NCBI GenBank assembly: GCA_018398805.1
Contig: JAGFBZ010000569.1
Span: 55,001 to 119,000 of the forward strand
Length of the DNA: 64,000 nucleotides
From: Hirundichthys speculiger
Lineage: Eukaryota > Chordata > Actinopteri > Beloniformes > Exocoetidae
Reading direction: 5' to 3'
The stretch's first letter is position 1. Each line of letters begins with the position of its first letter. The notes beneath the pieces are model-generated. The model made no database searches. It was given only the letters and a program-made list of their open reading frames with translations, and was not told the origin of the DNA. Positions 42,481 through 55,075 of the stretch are shown piece after piece. The translations under genes and the position numbers were made by a program.

Positions 42481-43311
42481 AACCTGGTTCCTCAGCAGCT
42501 GTTTATGTGAAGCTGCTCCAGGTCCTGGTCTCCATGAGCTGGTTCTGGTTCTGTTCTGGCAGAGATCTGAGATCTGGATCAGATATTTGATCCTGTTTTA
42601 ATTGTTTAATTGTTTGTTTCGTTAAACTGATCATAAATGTGCTTTAATTAATCAGGAAAAGTTCAGTGATTTAGTGTTAAAACATCTGGATTTACAGCTG
42701 CAGCTTTTCTATAACTATAAACATCAGTTTCCAGAAGCAACAATAAACAAACTGTTAACTGTTAATCACTTTGATTTATGACTTTAGTTTCTTTATTCTT
42801 CAGCGACCCAGAATTAGTTGTTTTCTCCAGTAATTTAGTTTTAAACCTTTGAACATCGACCAGATCTAAAATAAAAAGGCTTTATTGTCCCGTAAATGGA
42901 GGATAATTCATTTATCTGATAAATGACCTTTTATTTTAGTATTTTAGCCACAGACCTGGATGATTGACAGCTCTGTGGAATCTCCACAGCCAGTAGAATC
43001 AACAGGCGGAGCACAAGGGGGCGGGACTTCAGGGAATCATCCAATCAGAGCAGAGAAAACTGAGCGTGGTGTTTTAGCTGGAAACGGTCCTGACGGGATT
43101 AAATCACATATTTTTCTGGTTTGTTTAGCGTAAAAGTGAAGACGCAGGAAGAATAAAACGAACTCATGAATCAAAGTTGACGTTAATTAAAGTCAGCAGA
43201 GTTTATCTGGTTGTTTTTACAGCGAGAGAGAAATAAAAGCTGGAACTCTGGTAGTGATGCTTGTTTTACCAGAACATGATAAATGGACTCATTAAAGGGA
43301 GTTGAGTCATC
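42481..43311. other. Single-copy sequence
   Basis: No feature recognised. Confidence 0.4.
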
Positions 43312-45290
43312 TCTGGTCCAGTTCTGGTCCAGTTCCAGTTCTGGTCCAGTGGTCCAGTGGTTCCAGTTCTGGTCCAGTTCCAGTGGTTCCAGTTCTGGTC
43401 CAGTTCCAGTGGTTCCAGTTTCTGGTCCAGTTCCAGTTCTGGTCCAGTTCTGGTCCAGTGGTTCCAGTTCTGGTCCCGGTCCAGTTCTGGTCCAGTTCCA
43501 GTGGTTCCAGTTCAGGCCCAGTTCCAATGGTTCCAGTTCTGGTCCAGTTCCAGTTCTGGTCCAGTTCCAGTGGTTCCAGTTCTGGTCCAGTTCCAATGGT
43601 TCCAGTTCTGGTCCAGTTTGGTCCAGTTCCAGTTCTGGTCCAGTTCCAGTGGTTCCAGTTCTGGTCCAGTTCCAGTGGTTCCAGTTCTGGTCCAGTTCCA
43701 GTGGTTCCAGTTCTGGTCCCGGTCCAGTGGTTCCAGTTCCAGTTCTGGTCCAGTTCCAGTGGTGGTTCCAGTTCAGGTCCGGTTCTGGTCCAGTTCCAGT
43801 TCTGGTCCAGGTCCAGTGGTTCCAGTTCCAGTGGTTCCAGTTCTGGTCCAGTTCCAGTGGTTCCAGTTCAGGTCCAGTTCCAGTGGTTCCAGTTCCAGTG
43901 GTTCCAGTTCTGGTCCAGTTCCAGTGGTTCCAGTTCAGGTCCGGTTCCAGTGGTTCCAGTTCTGGTCCAGTTCCAGTGGTTCCAGTTCTGGTCCAGTTCC
44001 AGTGGTTCCAGTTCTGGTCCAGTTCCAGTGGTGGTTCCAGTTCCAGTGGTTCCAGTTCTGGTTCCAGTTCCAGTGGTTCCAGTTCTGGTCCAGTTCCAGT
44101 GGTGGTTCCAGTTCCAGTGGTGGTTCCAGTTCCAGTGGTTCCAGTTCTGGTCCAGTTCCAGTGGTTCCAGTTCAGGTCCAGTTCCAGTTCTGGTCCAGTT
44201 CCAGTGGTTCCAGTTCCAGTGGTTCCAGTTCAGGTTCAGGTCCAGTTCCAGTTCTGGTCCAGTTCCAGTGGTTCCAGTTCCAGTGGTTCCAGTTCCAGTT
44301 CTGGTCCAGTTCCAGTTCTGGTCCAGTTCCAGTGGTTCCAGTTCTGGTCCAGTTCCAGTGGTTCCAGTTCTGGTCCAGTTGCAATGGTTCCAGTTGTGGT
44401 TCCAGTTCTGCTCCAGTTGCAGTGGTTCCAGTTCTGGTCCACTTCCAGTTGTGGTTCCAGTTCCAGTGGTTCCAGTTGTGGTTCCAGTTCTGGTCCAGTT
44501 GCAGTGGTTCCAGTTCTGTTCCAGTTCCAGTGGTTCCAGTTCTGGTCCAGATCAGGTCCAGTGGTTCCAGTTCAGGTCCAGGTCCAGTGGTTCCAGTTCC
44601 AGTGGTTCCAGTTCTGGTCCAGTGGGTTCCAGTTCAGGTCCAGTTCCAGTGGTTCCAGTTCACATCCAGGTCCAGTGGTTCCAGTTCTGGTCCAGTTCCA
44701 GTTCTGGTCCAGATCAGGTCCAGTGGTTCCAGTTCTGGTCCAGTTCCAGTTCTGGTCCCAGTCCAGTGGTTCCAGTTCCAGTGGTTCCAGTTCTGGTCCA
44801 CTGGTCCAGGTCCAGTGGTTCCAGTTCTGGTCCAGTTCCAGTTCTGGTCCCGGTCCAGTGGTTCCAGTTCAGGTCCAGTTCCAGTGGTTCCGGTTCTGGT
44901 CCAGTTCCAGTGGTTCCAGTTCTGGTCCAGTTCCAGTGGTTCCAGTTCTGGTCCAGTTCCAGTGGTTCCGGTTCTGGTCCAGTTCCAGTTCTGGTCCAGT
45001 TTGGTCCAGTGGTTCCAGTTCTGGTCCAGTTCCAGTGGTTCCAGTTCTGGTCCAGTTCCAGTTCTGGTCCAGTTCCAGTGGTTCCAGTTCTGGTCCAGAT
45101 CAGGTCCAGTGGTTCCAGTTCTGGTCCAGTTCCAGTTCAGGTCCAGTTCCAGTGGGTCCAGTTCTGGTCCAGTTCCAGTGGGTCCAGTTCCAGTGGTTCC
45201 AATTCTGGTCCAGATCAGGTCCAGTGGTTCCAGTTCTGGTCCAGTTCCAGTGGTTCCGGTTCTGGTCCAGTTCCAGTGGTTCCGGTTCTG
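43312..45290. repeat. CCAGTTCTGGT / CCAGTGGTT minisatellite, about 2 kb
   Basis: Units CCAGTTCTGGT, CCAGTTCCAGTGGTT and variants. All three forward frames are open for more than 640 codons at once, which marks low complexity and not a gene. Confidence 0.93.
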
Positions 45291-45518
45291 GGCTCAGATT
45301 TATATATGAGTCTTTCTGAAGGTGAGTGGAGCTAACAGGACGTTAGCTGCTGGTCTCCGTCTGACCAATGAGCTCTGACGCCTTCTGGAAGCTTCCACAA
45401 ACGTTGTTCTCATGTAAAGTCCATAAACGAGTTGATCATAAACGTCTGTCAAACATCTGGAGATGAAACGACAGAAGAGTCGGTTTAGATGATGAAGCTG
45501 TAGTTACAGCGGAACCCG

Positions 45519-46235
45519 GACAAGCCCCGAGGAGGACGAGCCCCGAGGAGGACGAGCCCCCAGGAGGACGAGCCCCCAGGAGGACGAGCCCCCAGGAAGA
45601 CGAGCCCCGAGGAGGACTAACATCCAGGAGGACGAGCCCTGAGGAGGACGAGCCCCGAGGAGGACTAACATCCAGGAGGACGATCCCCGAGGAGGACGAG
45701 CCCCGAGGAGGACTAACCCGGAGGACGAGCCCCGAGAGGACGACCCCGAGGAGGACTAACCCCAGGAGGACATCCAGGAGGACGAGCCCCGAGGAGGACG
45801 AGCCCCGAGGAGGACGAGCCCTGAGGGGGGCAAGCCCCGAGGAGGAGGAGCCCCGAGGAGGACTAACATCCAGGAGGACGAGCCCCGAGGAGGACGAGCC
45901 CCGAGGAGGACTAACATCCAGGAGGACGAGCCCCGAGGAGGACGAGCCCCGAGGAGGACGAGCCCCGAGGAGGACTAACATCCAGGAGGACGAGCCCCGA
46001 GGAGGACGAGCCCCGAGGAGGACTAACATCCAGGAGGACGAGCCCCGAGGAGGACGAGCCCCGAGGAGGACGAGCCTCCACGAGGACGAGCCCCCAGGAA
46101 GACGAACCCCCAGGAGGATGAGCTTCGAGGGGGACGAGCCCCCAGGAGGACGAGTCCTCATGAGGACGAGTCCCCAAGAAGACAAGCCCCATAGAGGACG
46201 AGCCACCAGGAGGAGGAGCCCCGAAGAGGTCTGAA
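45519..46235. repeat. 16-bp minisatellite CCCCGAGGAGGACGAG
   Basis: About 44 copies with GACTAACATCCAGGAG variants arranged in higher-order blocks. Confidence 0.92.
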
Positions 46236-46375
46236 CTCGGTTCGTCTCTCTGATCCGGATGTTTCCACGGCGCTGCATCAGGTTCTGAACCGGTCCAGCA
46301 GACAGCAGGATGTTGAAATGTTCCGATGTCGAAAAGGCTGCAACTGTGGAACCGTTCCGTGTTCCGGATCAATCC

Positions 46376-46527
46376 AGATCATTCTGGAACAATCCAGAAC
46401 GTTCTGGAACAATCCGGATCTTTCTGTAACAATCCAGAACGTTCTGGAACAATCCGGATCTTTCTGGAACAATCCAGATCTTTCTGGAACAATCCGGATC
46501 TTTCTGGAACAATCCGGATCTTTCCGG
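46376..46527. repeat. 20-bp repeat GGAACAATCCGGATCTTTCT
   Basis: Seven to eight copies, alternating with CAGAACGTT variants. Confidence 0.92.
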
Positions 46528-49221
46528 ATTATTCTGCTGCGTCAGCTCTGTTTTTATTGATCTAATCAGACGTTTTTTTTAACGTTTATCGTTTTTTAAT
46601 GCTGTTCTGTTCAAGAAAGAAAAAAATATTCTGGCTCTTTCAACACCTGTTATGCTGCGTAACCATGACAACAGGGAAGCTTTTTACACTCGGGAGCAGC
46701 TCAATTAGCGGCTAACGAGGTTAATGCCAAAGATCCAGACAGGTTGAAGAGGAGACGCTGAAAATGTGGAGAAGGAGACGTTTCTCTGACCGATCTGGAC
46801 ACAAATATAATTAATCTAATTAATTAATATTCAGTTTAATCATATTATCTGGATGGACACAGTTATTAACCATTTTTATCCGGTTATAATTATGGGAATG
46901 TTGGTCACACGTACGTAAATATCCGGATGTTTGTTCTCTCTTCTGATAACCAGATCTGCATCTTTACATCTTTTATAGAAAATTAAATTAACATTTACGG
47001 TGCGTTTCTGCTGATTGAGGTGAATCTGGACTCAGATATACGGACATCTACGGATGTCCCGGGTCTTTAATGAAGCTTTCTGAGGACGGATGTTGACGAG
47101 GACGTTTCTTCTGCTCATTTCTGAGTCGTTGAGGTTTTTCAGGCTCAAAATAAAACAGATTTTATTTGATGTCAGTAAATGTATGAATCTCTTTCAGATA
47201 GACCGGTTGGGGGCCATTTTGGTTTATTTGACCTCTTCAGAACGTGCGCTACGCTAGCGTTCCTGCTCCAGTTAGCTTGTTAGCTTGTAGCACAAACACA
47301 AACGGTCTCTGACTAGAAAAATGATTTGGACTACTGTTGGTATTTTATGAATCTAGTTGTTTTTTTTTTTTGTTAATCACGGTGAAATGTCAAGGGAAAG
47401 ACTGAATTCAGACTGTAGAAAGTGACAGGCTAGCGTTAGCGTGTAGCCGTTGGTGGCTGGTGACGGTTTTCTGTGACATCTACATCTTTATCTTTTAATG
47501 TTTGGTGTTGGAACTGTTCTGTTGAGGTGGAACCGGTTTCCATAAACCGGTTCATTTGGTGCGTTTCACGTGTTCGTCGAATCAGGTTTTTGTCGGATTA
47601 AACGGTCTTGAATCTGCGTTTTTGCCTGCATGTTAGCTACATGTTTAGCTCCCGGACCGGGAAGCTAGTTGACAGCTAAGACTGATGAGTTGGTTTATGA
47701 TGCTGCTGTCATCGTGTGGCTGGTCGCAGGTTCGAATCCCGGCCCAGATGACCCTTCATGCCCCGTTATCTCTAAACGTGTCATTTAAGGTCAAAGTCGT
47801 GATCTTATGTGAACGAATTAGTTTACAAAAAAATTTGTAAAAGTTAAGAGGATTTTGCAAAGTTTGTGAAGAAATGATGATATAATGGTGACATAAAATA
47901 TACAATTCAGCAACATAAAGTCGTAATTTCATGTCAAAAAGAAACTATTTTTAATTAGCTATTATCAATTAGCTTTTTTGCAACAAAAAGATTGTTTTTG
48001 GACAGAAAGTTGAAATTTAAAAAAAATTCAAAATGTTATAATAAAGTTTCAATTTTTCAAAAAGTTATGATTTAGCAAAAGTCGAACTTGACTTGAAAAC
48101 GTTTCAGTTTTGTGATTTTTTTTTTTTTTTTTTTGTAAATATGCTTTGATTGTGCGACGAAAGTCTTGGTTTTATATTAAAAATCCTTTTTTATTATGAA
48201 CTGTTACTTTCTGAGGAGGAAAAGTTTCTGAGTTGGTGATAATCTGAAATAAATGACTAATTAAACGGTACTATTGTAGCTGTAATATATGAAATTACAT
48301 CTGACGCGTTGGACAGGTGACCTCGGGGGCGTGGCCTGGTCCCGGCTCTCCGTCATCAGCGACAGGTGTTGCCGCAGGTGTGGCGAACCTGAAAGGAGCT
48401 GATGTTTGTTTTTCGGCGCGCCTCATTGTGGACTCCAACGACCCGCCGGCGCCTCGGCTCTGCTCCCACGAGCCCCGCAGGTCAGCTGACGGCGGCTCTC
48501 AGAAGGCCACGCCCCTTTGAGCCACGCCTGCGCGTCCACCTGCGCGTCGCCGATGATGAACGTGAGCTAGGTGGGGCGGCGGCGGGTTTCGGACGATGTT
48601 TGCTCAGCGTCGTGTCTGTGCGCCCCGACGCCTCCTTTAGCTGAAGGGGGCGGGGCCGCACCTGAAACCCGAGCACCTGGTTTCAGCCCCTCCCTGAGCT
48701 GCTCTGTGTTTGTTCTCTTTGTGTTTTCGTTCTGAGCATTAAAGAGTTAAAGCAGGTCTAAACTGACCGCCAAGAGGGAAAGACATCAGCGGTGTCAGTC
48801 TGAAACTACTGTCCTCCACACCTGCTGATGATCAACCCACCTGATGAAGCACCTGGCTGCAACTCTTAGATCCCGTGGAAGCAGGGGGGCGGGGCCTACT
48901 GGGATCACCTTCTTCATCTCAGCAGGCTCCCATGAGTCAGCGTGAATGTAGTTCACCTGGCAGGTGCACAGAGACTCCAGGTGGCACTCAGGCTCCTCCC
49001 CCTTTGACCTCCACCTGGACAGGTGTCCTTCCAGCAGAACGACGGCTGAGCAGCTGTTTCAGACGAGGCAGTTTAGAGTGAAAAAGTCGTAATGAGTCGT
49101 CGTTTTAACGCTGTTTTCAGATTGATCAGACGTCAATAAACTAAACTGCAGCTGTTAAATCAGCGTCATTTAACCTGGCAGCTGCTCCTGGTTGGAGCTG
49201 AGACATGAAGGTGTCTGAGGA
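46528..49221. other. Non-array stretch of the 40-64 kb region
   Basis: Mostly AT-rich, with GTTAGC/GCTAAC words near 47240-47440, the SINE remnant at 47.7 kb, a T-run at 48118-48134 and a GC-rich part at 48300-48700. I see no convincing exon. Confidence 0.45.
47690..47765 (+). mobile_element. tRNA-derived SINE remnant (B box)
   Basis: GGTTCGAATCC at 47729-47739 is a perfect RNA polymerase III B box followed by CGGCCCAG. The flanks do not form a T-stem or acceptor stem and no A box is convincing, so a working tRNA is unlikely. Confidence 0.35.
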
Positions 49222-50012
49222 CCATCTCAGCATCTCTGGACCATCTCAGCATCTCTGGACCGTCTCTGGACCATCTCTGGACCATCTCTGGACCATCTCA
49301 GCATCTCTGGACCATCTCAGCCTCTCTGGATCGTCTCTGGACCATCTCATCTCTGGACCATCTCAGCATCTCTGGATCTCACCATCTCAGCTTCTCTGGA
49401 CCATCTCAGCATCTCTGGACCATCTCAGTCTCTGGACCATCTCTGGACCATCTCAGCATCTCTGGACCATCTCTGGACCATCTCTGGACCATCTCTGGAC
49501 CATCTCAGCCTCTCTGGACCATCTCTGGACCATCTCTCTCTGGACCATCTCTGGACCATCTCAGCTCTCTGGACCATCTCAGCATCTCTGGACCATCTCA
49601 GCATCTCTGGACCATCTCAGCTCTCTGGACCATCTCAGCATCTCTGGACCATCTCTGGACCATCTCAGCCTCTCTGGACCATCTCTGGATCTCTGGACCA
49701 TCTCAGCGTCTCTGGACCATCTCACCATCTCTCTCTGGACCATCTCTGGACCATCTCTCTCATCTCTGGACCTCTGGATCTCTGGACCATCTCTGGACCA
49801 TCTCTGGACCATCTCTGGTCTCTCTGGACCATCTCTGGGACCATCTCTCTGGACCATCTCTGGACCATCTCTGGATCTCTGGACCATCTCGGACCATCTC
49901 AGTCTCTGGACCTCTGGACCATCTCTGGACCTCTCTGGAGCTCTGGACCACTGAGCTTCTGACCATCTCTGCCGGACCATCTCGACCATCTCTGGATCTC
50001 TGACCAAACAGT
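49222..50012. repeat. CATCTCTGGAC repeat
   Basis: 11-bp units with CATCTCAG insertions, about 65 copies, increasingly irregular after 49700. Confidence 0.92.
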
Positions 50013-50700
50013 CTCTGTCGGGTGTCTCAGGACCAGACCATCTCTGTTCTATTTATAGCGGCAGCGACTGTTGTTGTTGTTGTTGTTGTTAGCGTTAGCG
50101 TTAGCGCTCAGAGAACAACAGACCCAAACGGAGGGAAGGTTTTCATGTTAACAGCTGATCTCAGAGCAGCAGGCTGGGCAGCAGCAGATCTTTTGTTCCT
50201 GGTTCTGGCGTGAAGGCGGCGACGGCGTCGACTAGCGGGTCCAGCGGCCGCCGCTGCGATGACTCATGGGAAGTGAAATACCAAAGAGCAGCATGTGTCA
50301 GCTTGAATCGAGCTCCCGCTGTCAACGCTCTCCTGAAGCGACTGTTGGAGAACAAAGAGGCCAAAATAAAAACCGCCGGCTCCAACGGCTGGAGGGGCGA
50401 CGTGGAGGGAGGGAAACCCGTTTTATTATCGGACCGTCCTTCTGGGCCCGGAGCTGCTCCGAGGGTTCTGGTGATCCTTTAAAACCGGACCGACTCAGCT
50501 GGATCTGGATTAAAGAGTCTCACTGTCTCTGAGCCTCAACACCGTCCTCCAGACACCAGAGTCCAAACGTCCTCCTCTGTGTCCAGGAGCAGAACCAGGA
50601 TCAGTTCTGGTTTGGGTCAGGCCTTCACCAAGCTCCAGGATCAGGTTCTGAGTCCAAACGTCCTCCTCTGTTTCCAGGAGCAGAACCAGGAAGTGTCTGG
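50013..50700. other. GC-rich single-copy block
   Basis: (TTG)n at 50070-50090, then a CpG-containing stretch (50200-50470) with ATGACTCATGG (AP-1/MARE-like) at about 50260. A TCCAAACGTCCTCCTCTGT segment occurs twice (about 50562 and 50655). No exon can be supported. Confidence 0.4.
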
Positions 50701-50702
50701 AT

Positions 50703-50800
50703 TAGGGATGTAACGATGTGGAAAATCTGATATCTCGATTATAGTGACCAAATTATCACGGTTTACGATATTATCGCGATATTCCTAATTGCTGTACAAA
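50703..50800. mobile_element. Interspersed-repeat remnant (GGGATGTAACGAT type)
   Basis: TAGGGATGTAACGATGTGG followed by ATATCTCGATTATAGTGACC and TTATCGCGATATT looks like one end of a dispersed, non-coding fish repeat. No inverted partner was found. Confidence 0.3.
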
Positions 50801-50947
50801 TGTCTGAAAAAACAAACATACATTTTAATAATTTCATAAATTTTGTGATTTTCTTGTCAAACTGAAACATCAGAAGCCAAAATCTGATCAAAATGAAACT
50901 TTCACATTAAACGGAGAAACAACGTCGTCTGGCCTCGTCCGTTTCTT

Positions 50948-52283
50948 CGGGTTCTGGTCCCCGGCGTACGGAGGTCTCTTTGGGTTCTGGTCCCCGGCGT
51001 ACCGAGGTTTCCTCGGGTTCTGGTCCCCGGCGTACCGAGGTTTCTTCGGGTTCTGGTTCCCGGCGTACGGAGGTTTCTTCGGGTTCTGGTCCCCGGCGTA
51101 CCGAGGTTTCTTCGGGTCCTGGTCCCCGGCGTACCGAGGTTTCTTCTTCGGGTTCTGGTCCCGGCGTACCGAGTTTCTTCTTCTGTTCTGGTCCCCGGCG
51201 TACCGCGAGGTTTCTCTTCGGGTTCTGGTCCCCGTCGTACCGAGGTTTCTTCGGTTTCTGGTCCCGGCGTACCGAGGTTTCTTCGGTTCTGGTCCCCCCC
51301 GGCGTACGAGGTTTCTTCGGGTTCTTCGGGTTCTGGTCCCCGCGTACCGAGGTCCCTTCGGGTTTTGGTCCCCGGCGTACGGAGGTTTCTTCGGGTTCTG
51401 GTCCCCGGCGTACCGAGGTTTTCCTCGGGTTCTGGTCCCCGGCGTACGAGGTTTTTTCTCTTCTTCTTCGGGTTCTTGGTCCCCGGTTCCCCGGCGTACC
51501 GAGGTTTTTTTCTTCGGGTTCTGGTCCCCGGCGTACCGAGGTTCTTCTTCTTCGGGTTCTGGTCCCCCGGCGTGCCGAGGTTCTCTTCTTCGGGTTCTGG
51601 TCCCCGGCGTACCGAGGTTTCTTCGGGTTCTGGTCCCCGGCGTACCGAGGTTTCTTCGGGTTCTGGTCCCCGGCGTACCGAGGTTTCTTCGGTTCTGGTC
51701 CCGGCGTACCGAGGTTTCTTCGGTTCTGGGTCCCGGCGTACCGAGGTTTCTTCGGGTTCTGGTCCCCGGCGTACCGAGGTTTCTTCGGGTTCTGGTCCCC
51801 GGCGTACCGAGGTTTCTTCGGGTTCTGGTCCCCGGCGTACCGAGGTTTCTTCGGGTTCTGGTCCCCGGCGTACCGAGGTCTCTTCGGGTTCTGGTCCCCG
51901 GCGTACCGAGGTTCTCTTCGGGTTCTGGTCCCCGGCGTACGGAGGTTTCTTCGGGTTCTCGTCTCCGGCGTACGGAGGTCTCTTCGGGTTCTCGTCTCCG
52001 GCGTACGGAGGTCTCTTCGGGTTCTGGTTCCCGGCGTAAGGAGGTCTCTTCGGGTTCTGGTTCCCGGCGTAAGGAGGTCTCTTCGGGTTCTGGTTCCCGG
52101 CGTACCGAGGTCTCTTCGGGTCCTGGTCCCCGGCGTACCGAGGTCTCTTTGGGTCCTGGTCCCCGGCGTACCGAGGTCTCTTTGGGTCCTGGTTCCCGGC
52201 GTACCGAGGTCTCTTCGGGTCCTGGTCCCGGCGTACCGAGGTCTCTTTGGGTCCTGGTCCCCGGCGTACCGAGGTTCCCCCAG
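50948..52283. repeat. About 33-bp minisatellite, about 41 copies
   Basis: The unit includes GGTTCTGGTCCCCGGCGTAC then CGAGGTTTCTTCG. Copies between 51140 and 51600 carry many 1- to 3-bp indels; outside that zone units are regular. Confidence 0.93.
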
Positions 52284-52604
52284 AATCCCCCAGAATCCCC
52301 CAGAATCCTCCATGATGGTGAAAGAGACGCTGTCTTGATTTAAATCTGTGACCCGGCAGCTGAAAGTGTCCGTGTGTTCAGCTCCGCCCAGATTGACCTT
52401 TGACCTCTGCAGCACCTGTGTGGAAACCCGACCCTCCAAGTACGTGAAGCGTCTCAGCAAACCCCCAGTTTTTATTCCGGCCAGATGGCGGAACGTTAAC
52501 GGCGTTTTAAAGGTCATGTGATGTTTACGACCGTTGACCTTGGAGACACTCGTCCAGGTTTCAGGTCTCATGATTTACCGCCGACACCTGGACGCACTGG
52601 ACCT
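52284..52604. other. Single-copy spacer between two arrays
   Basis: The only non-repeat sequence between the 33-bp and CTC arrays. An open minus-strand frame crosses it (about 52571 to 52310) with mixed composition, but no splice sites or domain are clear. Confidence 0.35.
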
Positions 52605-53977
52605 GCTGTGGTCCTCCTGCTGCTCCTGCTCTGCCTGCTTCTGCTCCTCCTCCTCCTCCTCCCCCTGCTCCTCCCCCTGCTGCTCCTCCTCCTCCTCTGG
52701 CTCCGCCTCCTCTTGCTTCTGCTCTTCGTCCTCCAGCCCTTCCTGCTCCTCCTGCTCCTCCTCCTGCTCCTCCTCCAGCCCTTCCTCCTCCCCCTGCTCC
52801 TCCTCCTCCTGCTGCTCCTCCTCCTGCTCCTCCTCCAGCCCTTCCTCCTCCCCCTGCTGCTCCTCCTCCTCCTCTGGCTCCGCCTCCTCTTGCTTCTGCT
52901 CTTCGTCCTCCAGCCCTTCCTGCTCCTCCTGCTCCTCCTCCTGCTCCTCCTCCAGCCCTTCCTCCTCCCCCTGCTCCTCCTCCTCCTCCTCCTCCTCCCC
53001 CTGCTCCTCCTCCTGCTCCTCCTCCAGCCCTTCCTCCTCCCCCTGCTGCTCCTCCTCCTCCTCTGGCTCCGCCTCCTCTTGCTTCTGCTCTTCGTCCTCC
53101 AGCCCTTCCTGCTCCTCCTCCTCCTCCTCCTCCTGCTCCTCCTCCAGCCCTTCCTCCTCCTCCCCCTGCTCCTCCTCCTCCTGCCCTCCTGCTCCTCTCC
53201 TCCTCCTCCCTCCTCAGCCCTTCCTCCTCCCCCTGCTGCTCCTCCTCCTCCTCTGGCTCCGCCTCCTCTTGCTTCTGCTCTTCGTCCTCCAGCCCTTCCT
53301 CCTCCTCCTGCTCCTCCTCCTCCTCCTGCGCCTCCTCCTCCTGCTCCTCCTCTTCCTCCTCCTCCTCCTGCTCCTCCTCCAGCCCTGCCTCCTCCTCCTG
53401 CTCCTCCCTCTCCTCCTGCTCCTGCGTCCCCCTCCTCCTCCTGCTCCTCCTCCTCCAGCCCTTCCTTTTCCCCCTGCTCCTCCTGCTCCTCCTTTTGCTC
53501 CTCCTCCTGCTCCTCCTTCCTCCTCCCCTTCCTCCTCCCCCCCCCTGCTCCTCCCCCCCTGCTCCTCCTCCTCCTCCTCCTCCTCCTCCCCTGCTCCCCC
53601 GCTCCTCCTCCTCCAGCCCTTCCTCCTCCTCCTCCTGCTCTCCCCTGCTCCTCCTCCTCTTGCTCCTCCTCCTCCTCCTCCTCCTGCTCCTCCTTCCTTC
53701 CCCTGCTCCTTCTCCTCTTGCTCCTCCTCTTGCTGCTCCTCCTCCCCCTGCTCCTCCTCCTCTTGCTCCTCCTCTTGCTGCTCCTCCTCCTGCTCCTCCT
53801 CCCCCTGCTCCTCCTCCTCCAGCCCTTCCTCCTGCTCCTCCTCCTCTTGCTCCTCCCGCCTCCTCTTGCTTCTGCTCCTCCTCCTCCCCCTGCTCCTCCT
53901 CCTCTTGCTCCTCCTCCTCCTCCTCCTCCTCCTCCTCCTCCTCCTCCTCCTCCTCCTCCTCCTCCTCCTTCTCCTCC
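52605..53977. repeat. CTCCTG/CTCCTC tract with about 180-bp higher-order units
   Basis: The CTCTGGCTCCGCCTCCTC variant recurs at 52695, 52872, 53061 and 53251. The purine strand reads Glu/Gln-rich. It ends in near-pure (CTC)n at 53900-53968. Confidence 0.93.
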
Positions 53978-54596
53978 AGCAGCTTGGAGGTTCATTATTT
54001 CAGTTTCAGCTGCTTCATTCAATAATGTTTTAATATTAATTAACAATTAAAATAAATTATGAAAAATGTTAATTGACGTTAAAAATTGTTTAAAGATATT
54101 TTGTTTCAATTAATTTTTTAAATTTGTTTCAACTTAATTTCAGAGATGTTTGTTAATATTTTAACATTAAATGTGTTAATTGTCTTAAAAAGTTGTTTTC
54201 AATTTAATTTTTGAATTGTTTCAATTTATTTTGAGAGATGCTAATTATTTAAAAATAACCTTTTAAAAAATCAACATTAAAATGTGTTAATTATGAGTTT
54301 AATTTATTCATTTTGTGTCAGTTGAATTTATTTATTTCTAATGTAATTAAATGAGTTAAACTTTAATTCCAGATGTTGAACATCTGGAGCCGCTGCATGA
54401 CTCTTCCACCGCCGTGCTTCAACAGTAATAATGTTTCTGACGTCAGGAAACGGTTTATAACTAAAATAATAAAATAATAATGAATAAAAACCTGTTTATT
54501 GATCCGTAACCAGCTGGAGATCAGACTGACGATTAGATTTAAATCAGTCAAACGAGCAGCAGACGGACGACCAGAAACATCAGTGAAACGGTCACC
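53978..54596. other. AT-rich single-copy sequence
   Basis: No feature recognised. Confidence 0.4.
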
Positions 54597-55075
54597 TGGA
54601 CACACCTGTCACACCTGTCACCTGGATACACCTGTCACCCTGGACACACCTGTCACCCGACACACCACCTGTCACACACACCTGTTACACCTGTTCCCTA
54701 CACCCCTGTCACCCGACACCCTGTCACCCCCCCGGACACACCTGTTACCCGGACACACCTGTCACCCGGACACACCTGTCACCCGGACACACCTGTTCCC
54801 TGGACACACCTGTCACCTGTCACCCGGACACACCTGTCACCCGGACACACCTGTCACCCGGACACACCTGTCCCCGGACACACCTGTCACCCGGACACAC
54901 CTGTCACCCGGACACACCTGTCACCCCGGACACACCTGTCACCCCCGGACACACCTGTCACCCCCGGACACACTTGTCACCCCCGGACACACCTGTCCCC
55001 CCCGGACACACCTGTCCCCCGGACACACCTGTCACCTGGACACACCTGTCCCCCGGACACACCTGTCACCCAGGT
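54597..55075. repeat. 17-bp minisatellite CGGACACACCTGTCACC
   Basis: About 28 copies with C-number variation. Confidence 0.92.

Noticed and set aside
45436..46372. Minus-strand Ser/Gly/Leu-rich frames
   Set aside because: Generated by the 16-bp array, where three units restore the frame; no other coding sign.
47700..47770. Possible tRNA gene
   Set aside because: A good B box, but no T-stem pairing, acceptor stem or A box; kept only as a SINE remnant.
50907..52571. 554-codon minus-strand frame with RRGPEPEETSV repeats
   Set aside because: Mostly the 33-bp array, with indels that shift meaning between copies; only the single-copy upstream end is worth a look and is listed separately.
54363..54605. 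Minus-strand 80-codon frame
   Set aside because: AT-rich, no domain or splice context; chance frame.
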